Assembly: GCA_910576545.1 (NCBI GenBank)
Contig: CAJTKM010000004.1
Span: 124,001 to 188,000 of the forward strand
Source of the DNA: Lachnospiraceae bacterium
Lineage (GTDB): Bacteria; Bacillota; Clostridia; Lachnospirales; Anaerotignaceae
Length of the DNA stretch: 64,000 nucleotides
Direction of reading: 5' to 3'
Shown: piece by piece, positions 18,597 through 26,271 of the stretch
How positions within the stretch are numbered: position 1 is the stretch's first letter
Layout: every line of letters starts with the position of its first letter
Program-made: the position numbers and the translations under genes
The notes under the pieces: generated by a model
The model's input: only the letters and a program-made list of their open reading frames with translations
Database searches by the model: none
What the model was told of the DNA's origin: nothing

Positions 18597-19310
18597 ACTG
18601 GAATGCGGCGCACGCTTCACCTACGCCGGGGTGGAATGGGTCAAGCTGGACAACACCGACGGCGGCGCGCTTGTCCTTACCGCCGAACCCGTCTTTGAAC
18701 GGGCTTTCGACGAAGAGAATTGCAACGATTGGCGCAAGTCGTCCTTGCGCCGGGAACTGAACGGCCCGTTCCTTGACGCGCTGATTGCAGAGGGCGCAGA
18801 CCGGGCGGCGTTCCTCGACCTCGAAAGCGACTTGACCGCCGACGACGGCATGACCGACTACGGGACCGCGACGGACAAAATCGCCTTGATTTCCGACGGC
18901 CTGTACCGCAAGTTCCGCGCCCTGATTCCGAAAATCGGGTGCTGGTGGTGGACCCTGACCCCGTGGACGTGCGACCCTGAATACTCGTACCTCGTCCGCT
19001 ACGTCAATTCCTCCGGCGCGTTGAACCGGGCCACGCGTACCTTGGCAGCAGCGGCGTTCGCCCGCTTTGCAATATGAAATCTGACATCTTGGTATCTGTT
19101 CAGGGTGAAGAGAACGCAGACGATCAGGCGGAGCGCCGGGCCGCGGCGGTTGAGGAAGCCGCGGAAGCCGTCATGGAAACGCTGGGCGACTATGCCGTGT
19201 CCCTTTGGGGCGACGTGCTGGCGGCGGTTGTGTCGTCCCTCTTCAAGTCGAAACAGGACGCGGAAGAGATCATGCAGGAAGAGGAAGCAAAGAGGGCGGC
19301 GGAGGGTTGA
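18580..19310 (+). pseudogene. second (remote) DGR target gene, frameshifted inside its variable repeat
   Basis: A strong AAGGAGG site precedes the ATG at 18580. As read, the frame ends at 19077 (165 residues). Its variable repeat (18982-19069) is one base shorter than the template. Adding one base back at about 19030-19034 gives a 243-residue product that continues GVRPLCN...ILVSV, closely matching LCNLSSSILVS after the repeat in the main target, and ends at 19310 (frame 19074-19310). The N-terminal part has the DUF6273-like, C-lectin-fold pattern (IGCWWWTLTPW). The restored C-terminus is helical and acidic. It has no signal peptide. The base loss could be a retrohoming error, a reversible off state, or a sequencing error. 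Confidence 0.8.
18982..19069 (+). repeat. DGR variable repeat VR2
   Basis: Aligns with template positions 50867-50955. Eleven substitutions are all at template A, one further change is T to C, and one template A is missing within AACAAC. The 17-base 3' anchor GGCGTTCGCCCGCTTTG (19053-19069) is identical to the template and to VR1. Confidence 0.9.
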
Positions 19311-19343
19311 CCCCTCCCCGCCGCACGGAAAACAGCATAAAGA

Positions 19344-19419
19344 AAACCGCCCCGCGCTTGCTTTGGAAGAACAAGCGCGAAGCGGTTTCCGCCGATGAAA
19401 ATACATCACGTATCAACCT
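19344..19419 (-). ncRNA. candidate short leftward transcript ending in a terminator hairpin
   Basis: A consensus-like minus-strand promoter (19426-19454) would start RNA near 19419. About 30 bases on, a strong hairpin (19344-19350 with 19382-19388; 19353-19360 with 19372-19379) is followed on this strand by a U-rich TTTTCTTT. The product would be an ~80-nt RNA between the DGR target and the replication gene. A reading frame exists but has no ribosome site. It could be a regulatory RNA, or simply a promoter stopped before it can make antisense to VR2. Confidence 0.45.
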
Positions 19420-19425
19420 AACGTG

Positions 19426-19454
19426 AGTATAACACAAAGCGGCGGAAAAGTCAA
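19426..19454 (-). promoter_or_regulatory. leftward promoter with operator half-site
   Basis: TTGACT (19449-19454) and TATACT (19426-19431) with a 17-bp spacer on the minus strand. The -10 overlaps AACGTGAGTAT (19420-19430), the conserved half of the phage operator found at 58832, 58887, 58915 and 60697. Confidence 0.6.
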
Positions 19455-19619
19455 GTAAAAGCGCCGTTTTCAAGCGGCGTGGCGGGCTTGTAATGGGTAT
19501 TAACGTTCCGGCGAAGCCTTGTCCACGCACACACAGGAAACCGGGGGATTTTACAGGGGTTTCACGCCCTTTTCCCCTCTTCCCTTTTTTCTCCATGCGC
19601 CGCCGAGGGTGATGGGGGT

Positions 19620-19673
19620 TTGCAAGGGGGAAGAGGGAGGGGGCGCGTGTGTGAACCCTCTTCCCCCTTGCAA
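19620..19673. other. 18-bp perfect inverted repeat, candidate replication origin
   Basis: TTGCAAGGGGGAAGAGGG (19620-19637) and its exact complement (19656-19673) with an 18-base loop. It lies 67 bp upstream of the HUH initiator, and pyrimidine-rich DNA flanks it on the left. HUH nickases act at hairpin-forming origins that usually lie beside their gene. There is no U-tract, so it is not an obvious terminator. Confidence 0.45.
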
Positions 19674-19740
19674 GTGATCGGCAAGCACAAGGCCGGAAAC
19701 AGAACAGCCCGCTTCATCATCGACAGAAAGAGGGTGAAGT

Positions 19741-20565
19741 ATGGTGCGAAGTTTCATGCGGGAAAAGAAGATATATTGCGGGGACCATTACAGGGAGGTT
19801 GATATATATTCCTACACCGACGCGCAAAAGAAAGCTTCCGGCAGGGGCAAGCGTTCAAAAAAGGTCAAGGAATCCGAACCGAAACAAAAGAACCTGAACG
19901 ACAAGAACGCCCGGCGATATTTCACACAGACAGCGAACTTGAATTTCGGGAGCGACCCGGACGCGTTGCACGTGTCGGCGACATATTCCGCAAGGTATCT
20001 TCCGGCGACCATAGAGGAAGCGGAAAAGGAAGCTACAAACTACTTGCGCCGGGTCCAGTATCGCCGGGAGAAAGAGGGGTTGCCGCCCCTAAAATATATG
20101 CTTGTGACGGCATACAGCACAGGCAAGGACGGAAAAAAGCCCGTCCGCATTCATCATCACATCATTATGAACGGAGGGCTTGACCGTGACACCGTGGAAG
20201 AGTTGTGGCGCAAGCGGAAGCGGAAAGGACAAAAGAAAGGCGACCGAATCGGGTTTTGCAACGCCGACCGCCTACAATCCGACGAAAACGGGATTTCAGC
20301 CCTTTGTACCTACCTTGTGAAGCAAGCCGCCGGGAAAAAGCGGTGGTCATCGTCCCACAATTTGGAGCGACCGACAAGCCGCACGAATGACGGGCGCTGG
20401 AATCATAGGCAGATCGAGAGGATAGCAAAGGAACAGCCGGGCCGGGAGTTTTGGGAACGGAAATACCCCGGCTGGACCCTGACCGACAACGTGTACGGCG
20501 TTACATACGAACACAACGACTTCACGGGCTGGTCAATCTATCTGAAATTGAGGAAGCTGGAATAG
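19741..20565 (+). CDS. HUH-type replication initiator / nickase
   Basis: 274 residues. KPVRIHHHIIMNGG (residues ~134-146) is the metal-binding HUH motif. TYLVK (residues 190-194) supplies the single Tyr (Y191) and Lys of the YxxK motif of rolling-circle Rep proteins. The N-terminal 60 residues are basic and lysine-rich. It sits directly downstream of a perfect 18-bp inverted repeat that may be its origin. Family knowledge says such enzymes nick one strand and become covalently linked to its 5' end. It is first in the rightward early operon. Confidence 0.75.
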   Translation: MVRSFMREKKIYCGDHYREVDIYSYTDAQKKASGRGKRSKKVKESEPKQKNLNDKNARRYFTQTANLNFGSDPDALHVSATYSARYLPATIEEAEKEATNYLRRVQYRREKEGLPPLKYMLVTAYSTGKDGKKPVRIHHHIIMNGGLDRDTVEELWRKRKRKGQKKGDRIGFCNADRLQSDENGISALCTYLVKQAAGKKRWSSSHNLERPTSRTNDGRWNHRQIERIAKEQPGREFWERKYPGWTLTDNVYGVTYEHNDFTGWSIYLKLRKLE

Positions 20566-20580
20566 AAAGGGGTGGTCATC

Positions 20581-20946
20581 ATGGGAACGCCTTACAGGGT
20601 ATGCGAACATTGCGGCGCACACCTTGACGCGAACGAAAAATGCGATTGCAGGAACCCGAAACAGGAAGAAGCCGCGGCGGAAGCCCAGCCCATGAAGCTG
20701 GTTGCCGTGTGCCGGGAGATTGACAAGGACACCGGGCGCATAGCGGTTTACAAGATCAACGCGGAGATCACCGGGGCCGTGGTTCAGCAATTACAGATAC
20801 GGGCGCGGCTCAACCCGGAATTGCGGTATTTCACGCTTACGTCGGGACGGTGGGAGCGGTTCGGGGACGTGATAACGTCCATTCTGAAACGCCAGACCGT
20901 CACGCGGGCGGACGTTGACCGAATCGGCGGCATTGTAGAGTTATGA
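20581..20946 (+). CDS. zinc-finger phage protein, unknown
   Basis: 121 residues; AAAGGGGTGG precedes the ATG. CEHCGAHLDANEKCDC at residues ~8-23 is a compact four-Cys zinc site. The rest (LVAVCREIDKDTGRIAVYKI...TRADVDRIGG) looks like a small alpha/beta domain. It lies between the initiator and the HD hydrolase. Not recognised. Confidence 0.6.
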   Translation: MGTPYRVCEHCGAHLDANEKCDCRNPKQEEAAAEAQPMKLVAVCREIDKDTGRIAVYKINAEITGAVVQQLQIRARLNPELRYFTLTSGRWERFGDVITSILKRQTVTRADVDRIGGIVEL

Positions 20947-20962
20947 AACGGAGGTTGCAGAC

Positions 20963-21496
20963 ATGACGAACGAAGAGAGATTCAAGGCGATTTTTCAAGA
21001 TCAGGTCAACCGCCCCGGCGCGGACGACTTGCTGGAATGGCTTGAAAATGCGGGCTTTTTCACCGCCCCGGCAAGCACGAAATACCACGGCGCATACCCC
21101 GGCGGGCTTGTCGAACACAGTTTGCGGGTTTATGACTACCTGATTTCAAGCCCCTATGTCGTGGGAACAAGCGCCGAAAGCCGCGCAATTTGCGCCCTGC
21201 TTCACGACGTATGCAAGGCCGAATATTACGAACAGACCGACGGCGGCGGGTATCGCGTGAACGACCGATTCCCGTTCGGGCATGGGGAAAAGTCGGTTTA
21301 TCAGATTTCACGGTTTATGTACCTGACCGACGAAGAAGCCCTTGCAATCCGCTGGCACATGGGAGCGTATGACGACGCGGCCCGCGGCGGAAGCCGGACG
21401 CTTTCGGCGGCGTTGTCCCTCTTCCCTCTTGTGCTTGCCCTGCATACCGCGGATATGCTGGCCACGCAGGAAGAACAGCAGAGGGAACGGAAATGA
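20963..21496 (+). CDS. HD-domain phosphohydrolase
   Basis: 177 residues with GGLVEHSLRVYDYL, then ALLHDVCKAEYY, the metal-binding H...HD motif, and later RWHMGAYDD and ALHTADMLAT, which fit the third and fourth metal ligands. Family members hydrolyse nucleotides or cyclic nucleotides. In a phage early region a role in nucleotide metabolism or host signal removal is possible. Confidence 0.8.
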   Translation: MTNEERFKAIFQDQVNRPGADDLLEWLENAGFFTAPASTKYHGAYPGGLVEHSLRVYDYLISSPYVVGTSAESRAICALLHDVCKAEYYEQTDGGGYRVNDRFPFGHGEKSVYQISRFMYLTDEEALAIRWHMGAYDDAARGGSRTLSAALSLFPLVLALHTADMLATQEEQQRERK

Positions 21497-22071
21497 AGTG
21501 CGCCGTATGTGGAAAACCGATTAAAACCCGCCCACGCCTACTTCACAGACGGACAGGCGAACGCGTTTGCCGCGATTGCTTCAACGTTTGCTACCATTCG
21601 GAAGAGTGGATAAAGAACAGGAACGACCCGGAAGCCGCGGGCGGCGTGCTTTCATACAAGGACGAAAGCGGGCTGGTTATGATACGGTGCGGAATCAAAC
21701 GGTTTTTTGAACGGCTTTACGAACTGGAAGAACGGTACAAACCGGAATTTCGGTTCACCCGGCGTAACGAAGAAACCGGGCGTATTGATTGCAGACACCC
21801 CGTATTCTTTGAAGCTATGCTTGAACGACTGTATGAGTACGAACACCCCCGGCGGTGCGCCGTATGCGGAAAGCCCGTCGAGCGGGTCCACCCTTGCCCG
21901 TATTATGCCCGCCGGGGTGAAGTCACGTGCGACGAATGTTGCGAAGAGTGTTACAGAACAGAGCCGTTCCCGTGCCGGGAGCATGACGCACGGGTTCGGG
22001 AAAATCGGAGGAAGAACAATGCAGATCGACCAGCGGCGCGCCCGCCAGCAGTATCAAAACAAAGTCAATAA
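21493..22071 (+). CDS. double zinc-ribbon protein, unknown
   Basis: 192 residues; the start overlaps the HD gene stop. Two similar Cys modules, CAVCGKPIKTRP...CRDC near the N-terminus and CAVCGKPVERVHPC...CDECCEEC near residues 120-155, suggest an internal duplication joined by a helical linker. The last 53 bases overlap the RecU-like gene. Possibly nucleic-acid binding; not recognised. Confidence 0.6.
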   Translation: MKCAVCGKPIKTRPRLLHRRTGERVCRDCFNVCYHSEEWIKNRNDPEAAGGVLSYKDESGLVMIRCGIKRFFERLYELEERYKPEFRFTRRNEETGRIDCRHPVFFEAMLERLYEYEHPRRCAVCGKPVERVHPCPYYARRGEVTCDECCEECYRTEPFPCREHDARVRENRRKNNADRPAARPPAVSKQSQ

Positions 22072-22663
22072 CGCGCAGGGGCATTTTTTCGAGGACTACA
22101 TAAAAGCCGCGTGCGCCCTGTATTCCATGCGGGAGCGGGCGGAAGTCGATAAAACCCCGGAACCGTTCAGGGTGCTGGAGAAGTTGCGCGACGGGATTTT
22201 CAAGGGACGGTTCACGGCCCGCGCCCAGCCGGACTTTCAAGGAACCCTTGCGGGCGGGCGGTCAATCGTCTTTGAAGCGAAGTACACCAGCACCGACCGC
22301 ATGAAGCGGGACGTTCTAACGCAGGAACAGCAGGACGTGCTGGAGAAGCACGCCCGGCGGGGAGCGGTTGCCGCCGTATGCGCCGGAATCAACGACAAGT
22401 TCTTTTTCGTGCCGTGGGCCGTATGGCGGGACATGAAAGAGCATTTCGGGCGAAAGTACGTGACGGCGGCGGACCTCGAACCGTGGCGGGTGCGCTTCAA
22501 CGGTTCGGTTCTCTTCCTCGACTATATCCACGAAAGGAGCGGGAGCAATGGCAAAGAAACAGAAAACGCGGAAATTGACGGTCCGGGTCACTCCGCAAAC
22601 GGCGTTCAATCTCGAAAAGCTTATGCAGATCAGCGGGCAGAAAACACCGGGCCGGGTGGTTGA
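22019..22663 (+). CDS. RecU-like Holliday junction resolvase
   Basis: 214 residues from the ATG at 22019, preceded by CGGAGGAAGA. The core reads ARAQPDFQGTL, IVFEAKYTST and LTQEQQDVLEKH, matching the D...E-x-K nuclease site and the downstream helix of RecU. It probably resolves recombination or replication intermediates of the phage. Its C-terminal ~40 residues after FLDYIHERSG look like out-of-frame sequence because a small gene with its own good ribosome site overlaps them, so the natural stop may have been lost. Confidence 0.72.
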   Translation: MQIDQRRARQQYQNKVNNAQGHFFEDYIKAACALYSMRERAEVDKTPEPFRVLEKLRDGIFKGRFTARAQPDFQGTLAGGRSIVFEAKYTSTDRMKRDVLTQEQQDVLEKHARRGAVAAVCAGINDKFFFVPWAVWRDMKEHFGRKYVTAADLEPWRVRFNGSVLFLDYIHERSGSNGKETENAEIDGPGHSANGVQSRKAYADQRAENTGPGG

Positions 22664-22715
22664 CAAGCTGGTTCGGGAGAAAATGCTGGCCTTGCGGGGC
22701 CGGGCGGCGGAATAA
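22548..22715 (+). CDS. small ribbon-helix-helix-like protein
   Basis: 55 residues, MAKKQKTRKLTVRVTPQTAF..., beginning at an ATG with AAAGGAG upstream. KLTVRVTPQTAFNLEKLM followed by TPGRVVDKLVREKM matches the strand-helix-helix pattern of CopG/Arc-like DNA-binding proteins. It overlaps the 3' end of the RecU-like gene by 116 bp in another frame, and its stop lies 3 bp before the methylase start. Probable local regulator. Confidence 0.6.
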   Translation: MAKKQKTRKLTVRVTPQTAFNLEKLMQISGQKTPGRVVDKLVREKMLALRGRAAE

Positions 22716-22718
22716 CAC

Positions 22719-23390
22719 GTGTTTGACCTGAACCGCCTTTATAACGCTGATTGCATGGAAGCAATGCAGGAAATCCCGGACAAATATTTTCAGCTTGCTA
22801 TATGCGACCCGCCTTACGGAATCGGACACGACGGACAGCGCCAGAGGGTACACAACAACCCGAAGCACAACCGAAAGTTTCACGCCCGCAAGGGATGGGA
22901 CAAGGAAACGCCGCCGCCCGAATACTTCCGCGAACTGGAACGCGTTTCGGTAAATCAAATAATTTGGGGCGGGAATTACTTTGTCCCCATGCTGAACCGC
23001 GGCACAAAGGGCTGGGTGGTTTGGGATAAGGGACAACACGGGCTTTCAATGAGCGATTGCGAACTTGCGTACACGTCTTTTGACCGCCCGACGCGGGTTG
23101 TCGTCATCAACCGGGCCGAATTGCAGAGGGACGGAAACACGATACACCCGACACAAAAGCCCGTCCGCCTGTATGAATGGCTTTTGTCGAACTACGCCAG
23201 CCCCGGTGATCGGATTCTTGATACACACGCCGGGAGCGCGTCAAGCCTGATTGCGTGCTGGCGAATGGGATTCGAGTTTGTCGGGTTCGAGATTGACCCC
23301 GACTATTACGTGAAAGCGTCGGCGCGGATGGCGGCGGAAATGGCGCAAATTCGCCTTTGGGACTACGCAGACCAAACAAAACTATTTTGA
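22719..23390 (+). CDS. site-specific DNA methyltransferase (N4/N6 amino type)
   Basis: 223 residues, GTG start. DPPYGIG at residues ~31-37 is the catalytic motif IV, and the SAM-binding motif I (DTHAGSASS) lies near the C-terminus, so the order is that of beta-class amino-methyltransferases. IHPTQKPVRLYEWLL is motif X. There is no restriction enzyme alongside, so it is an orphan phage methylase, likely for self-protection or regulation. The recognition sequence is unknown. Translation may be coupled to the gene upstream. Confidence 0.85.
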   Translation: MFDLNRLYNADCMEAMQEIPDKYFQLAICDPPYGIGHDGQRQRVHNNPKHNRKFHARKGWDKETPPPEYFRELERVSVNQIIWGGNYFVPMLNRGTKGWVVWDKGQHGLSMSDCELAYTSFDRPTRVVVINRAELQRDGNTIHPTQKPVRLYEWLLSNYASPGDRILDTHAGSASSLIACWRMGFEFVGFEIDPDYYVKASARMAAEMAQIRLWDYADQTKLF

Positions 23391-23405
23391 AACGGAGGAC
23401 TTGAA

Positions 23406-23525
23406 ATGAAGTGCGAATGCGAGAAGCCGGAGTGGGCAGAAAACGAACCTTGCCCCATTGATACCGGGGAACTTGAAGATTGCGCCGGGTGCTATTGGGC
23501 GCGGGAAACGGAGGAAGCGGAATGA
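23406..23525 (+). CDS. 39-residue cysteine-rich peptide
   Basis: ATG preceded by ACGGAGGACTTG. It encodes six Cys in 39 residues (CECEK...CP...CAGCYWA), a probable zinc knuckle. Its stop overlaps the next start. Very small but with a good ribosome site and tight packing. Confidence 0.5.
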   Translation: MKCECEKPEWAENEPCPIDTGELEDCAGCYWARETEEAE

Positions 23526-23818
23526 ATGCGGGGTTCTTGATAACAACCGTCTATTGGGTCATCTTCACCGTGCGAAAGCACTTCACGCCGAAAGTGACGG
23601 CGGCAATTAAGGCAAACGCCTATGACTTGAACCGGGCGACCCCGGACGAAGCACAGGCCATAGCAAGAAAGGGAAAGCCGCTGACGGCGGCAAAATGGGC
23701 CTTGCGTATAGCGGGCTGGGCTGAAAACGTCCTTGCGGTTCTTATGATCGTATGGCTTGCTTTCCTGATCGGCGCGCTGATTACTGGAACGACTTTTGTA
23801 TTCGGCTACCCGGTGTAG
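23522..23818 (+). CDS. small membrane protein
   Basis: 98 residues, ATG overlapping the previous stop (ATGA). A hydrophobic start (FLITTVYWVIF) and a strong C-terminal membrane segment (VLAVLMIVWLAFLIGALI) flank a basic middle. Function unknown. Confidence 0.55.
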   Translation: MNAGFLITTVYWVIFTVRKHFTPKVTAAIKANAYDLNRATPDEAQAIARKGKPLTAAKWALRIAGWAENVLAVLMIVWLAFLIGALITGTTFVFGYPV

Positions 23819-23836
23819 AGAAAGGGGGCGGCGGCG

Positions 23837-24064
23837 GTGAAGCTTCAACAATGCGAACGGTGCGGGAAGCAGACCGCGGAGGGCTTGACGCTTTGCCCTG
23901 AATGTATGAAAGCGGCGGGAGCGTCGGCGGAGGAAGTCACCGCGGCGGAGGAATTGCGGGACATAGCGCGGGTTCTTTCGATCACAGCGGGGACCGACAC
24001 AAACATTCGGGACGCAATGACAGGTATTTTGAACATAGCCGACAGGCTGGACAGGAGGAAATAA
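23837..24064 (+). CDS. zinc-ribbon protein, unknown
   Basis: 75 residues from a GTG after GGGGGCGGCG. CERCGKQTAEGLTLCPEC is a classical zinc ribbon, followed by a helical region. Possibly nucleic-acid or protein binding. Confidence 0.55.
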   Translation: MKLQQCERCGKQTAEGLTLCPECMKAAGASAEEVTAAEELRDIARVLSITAGTDTNIRDAMTGILNIADRLDRRK

Positions 24065-24066
24065 AC

Positions 24067-24303
24067 ATGGAGATTATCAGGTTCGTTTTATCAAACTTTT
24101 GGGTATGGCTGGGGGCCGTTATCTTGATTCTTGCAATCGGGCAAGCGGCGGTGGAGGTCATCAAGGCCGTTCACCCGTCCCGGAAGATCAGCACATACAA
24201 GATCGGCGACCGCTGGCGCATGGAGATTGACGGGGCGCGCCGCGGGGACATAGCCGCCGCAATTCGCGGAATCCGGGAGGACGAAAAGGAGGGTTCAGCG
24301 TGA
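24067..24303 (+). CDS. single-pass membrane protein, unknown
   Basis: 78 residues, AGGAGG site just upstream. One N-terminal membrane span (FWVWLGAVILILAIGQ), then a small soluble tail. Overlaps the next gene by 4 bases. Confidence 0.55.
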   Translation: MEIIRFVLSNFWVWLGAVILILAIGQAAVEVIKAVHPSRKISTYKIGDRWRMEIDGARRGDIAAAIRGIREDEKEGSA

Positions 24304-24488
24304 AAGCGGTTATCATAGCGGGCGCGGCGGTTGCCGCCGTCCTGCTGGGGCTTTTTGTGGCGGGCCTGTTCCGTCTGCTTTGGTTAAGCGTCCCGTATGA
24401 AACATGGGTTGAATACGAGCGGGAGAAAAGGCAACGGAAAAAGGCCAGAGAACAGCGCAGAGGGCGCAGAAAGAGGGGCAAAGCATGA
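24300..24488 (+). CDS. single-pass membrane peptide with basic tail
   Basis: 62 residues, GTG start in a GTGA overlap. A single span (IIAGAAVAAVLLGLFVAGLF) is followed by a strongly basic C-terminus (REKRQRKKAREQRRGRR). Coupled to the membrane gene before it and to the ASCH gene after it. Confidence 0.5.
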   Translation: MKAVIIAGAAVAAVLLGLFVAGLFRLLWLSVPYETWVEYEREKRQRKKAREQRRGRRKRGKA

Positions 24489-24910
24489 AAGCATACACCG
24501 TGTATCAACCTTACGCATACGCCACCGTCGCCGGGCTGAAACACTACGAAACCCGCCCGCGACGGACGAACATTCGGGGCCGCGTTGCGGTCCACGCGGC
24601 GAAAAAAGACGCGTGGCGTTCCGGCATTCTCGAAAAAGGAATCATGCCGGAGATCGAAGCGGCGTTATCAGAACATCAAGGGGTTGGGAATCGGTTTGCA
24701 CACCTTGCGGTGATTGGAACGGTTGAAATTGTCGATTGCGTCCCCGTGGAAGAGATCATGGACGCGCTGACGGAGCAAGAAAAGCTTTGGGGCGACTATT
24801 CGCCGGGGCGGTTCGCATGGGTGCTTCAAAACCCGGTCATGTTCGACAAGCCTATTTCGGCCCGCGGGCAACAGGGCTGGTGGGAATGGAAAGGAAGTGA
24901 AATCGAATGA
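24485..24910 (+). CDS. ASCH-domain protein
   Basis: 141 residues. YTVYQPYAYATVAGLKHYETRP, then RGRVAVHAAK and FAWVLQNP, are the strand and helix signatures of ASCH domains, a PUA-like fold linked to RNA or modified-nucleobase binding. Common in phage early regions. The exact substrate is unknown. Confidence 0.75.
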   Translation: MKAYTVYQPYAYATVAGLKHYETRPRRTNIRGRVAVHAAKKDAWRSGILEKGIMPEIEAALSEHQGVGNRFAHLAVIGTVEIVDCVPVEEIMDALTEQEKLWGDYSPGRFAWVLQNPVMFDKPISARGQQGWWEWKGSEIE

Positions 24911-25512
24911 AGTTGAAAAAAGTAACGTCCCTATGTAACAAAAGCAAGTGTTATCGCCTTTATGACAAGATAGACAGTACCGGGGAGATCACGCAATGGC
25001 TGGGCGACGGGTTCGCAATCTACCCGCTGAACGGACTTCCCATACTGGACGAAGAAAGCCTTTGCGCCGTATTCGACATTTCGGAGAAACAGCGGGAAAA
25101 CATAAGCGTTCGGCGGGCCGCAATGCCTGACGTGGTGAACGCGGACGACACCGACCCGGCGGAGCGGGTTCTAAAAGACGATGACTTTTCGATCATCTAC
25201 GGCGGAACGGAATTGAAGCCCCTGAACACCCGAAACGGAATCACGTTCATTCAAAGCAAGTATCTTTCCCCGCTGGAGGACGTGCTGGCGGTGGTACAGC
25301 TTTACGAACGGGTAACGCCGGACGGCATTTCGTACATTGTCGCAAAGACCGGGCTTTTGATTGCCGCGGTGATATTTCCTTACAAAGTCGTGAACGAAAC
25401 GTTCGTGACGCGGCTTGAAGAGGTAACGCGGGAGTGCCGCCGGGTATTGGACGCGCCGCCAGCGCGCACATTGGAGCGGGACACCGAACAAGGGAATATG
25501 TTTCAAGAGTAA
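24907..25512 (+). CDS. phage hypothetical protein
   Basis: 201 residues, start overlapping the ASCH stop. No motif recognised. The sequence has mixed alpha/beta character, with two hydrophobic strands near LEDVLAVVQL and GLLIAAVIFP. Confidence 0.5.
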   Translation: MKLKKVTSLCNKSKCYRLYDKIDSTGEITQWLGDGFAIYPLNGLPILDEESLCAVFDISEKQRENISVRRAAMPDVVNADDTDPAERVLKDDDFSIIYGGTELKPLNTRNGITFIQSKYLSPLEDVLAVVQLYERVTPDGISYIVAKTGLLIAAVIFPYKVVNETFVTRLEEVTRECRRVLDAPPARTLERDTEQGNMFQE

Positions 25513-25529
25513 AAAGGCGGTGAAAATAC

Positions 25530-26006
25530 ATGAATTATCAACCGAAAGTGATTCGTTGCCGCCTGAAAACGGGCGGTAAGACAATTCAGGAAATCCGGGA
25601 AAAGAACAAAGGTCAAGGCATGGTTTACCGGGATTTCGAGAACATCAAGAAAACCTATGACGTTTTAGACGGCGTTGTGTTGCTTCTTTCCCTTTGGGCC
25701 TACGATATGCACGCAAGCTATCATTTGCATAATTGGGACCCGGCGGACGACGAACGCATGATGACGGCTTTCTACTACGCGGAGCAATACCACCCGTTTA
25801 GAGATATGCGACCGTATCGGAACGACTTTGAAAAATTTAAGGCCGATTGGACGGCGGGGACCTATGACCCCGGAAGCGCGTTCACCTTTGACCCGGCGGA
25901 CGTGGAAGAGATCGAAACGCTTTGCGAAGAGATTTCGCTACCGCCGGACCCGAACCACACCCCGGCGAAGCCGAAACAGAGGAAACACAAGCGGCGGCGG
26001 AGATAG
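25530..26006 (+). CDS. phage hypothetical protein
   Basis: 158 residues; AAAAGGCGG precedes the ATG. Basic start, a central hydrophobic helix (GVVLLLSLWAYDMH), acidic second half and a very basic last 12 residues. Not recognised. Confidence 0.5.
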   Translation: MNYQPKVIRCRLKTGGKTIQEIREKNKGQGMVYRDFENIKKTYDVLDGVVLLLSLWAYDMHASYHLHNWDPADDERMMTAFYYAEQYHPFRDMRPYRNDFEKFKADWTAGTYDPGSAFTFDPADVEEIETLCEEISLPPDPNHTPAKPKQRKHKRRRR

Positions 26007-26017
26007 GAGGAAACAAC

Positions 26018-26227
26018 ATGAAGTATGCAGAGTTCAAGGCGGTTTGCCCCTATGAGATCGGCGACAAAATCAAGGTCATTCAGGAAGAGCGGGAGGAAAT
26101 ACACACGATCACCGACATTGTGTGTATGCACTATCTGAAAACCGGGGCCGTGCAATTCCTGTTTGAACTGGACAACAGCGGAAAGCTGGTATCTATTGCC
26201 CCGACGGAAGAGGCTTGCAAGCAATAA
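26018..26227 (+). CDS. small phage protein
   Basis: 69 residues, ATG preceded by AGGAGGAAACAAC. Predominantly beta (IGDKIKVIQEEREEIHTITDI). Function unknown; it directly precedes parA. Confidence 0.5.
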   Translation: MKYAEFKAVCPYEIGDKIKVIQEEREEIHTITDIVCMHYLKTGAVQFLFELDNSGKLVSIAPTEEACKQ

Positions 26228-26271
26228 ACCCCGCCGTCGAGCGGGAGAAATACGACAAGGAGGTTTGCACG

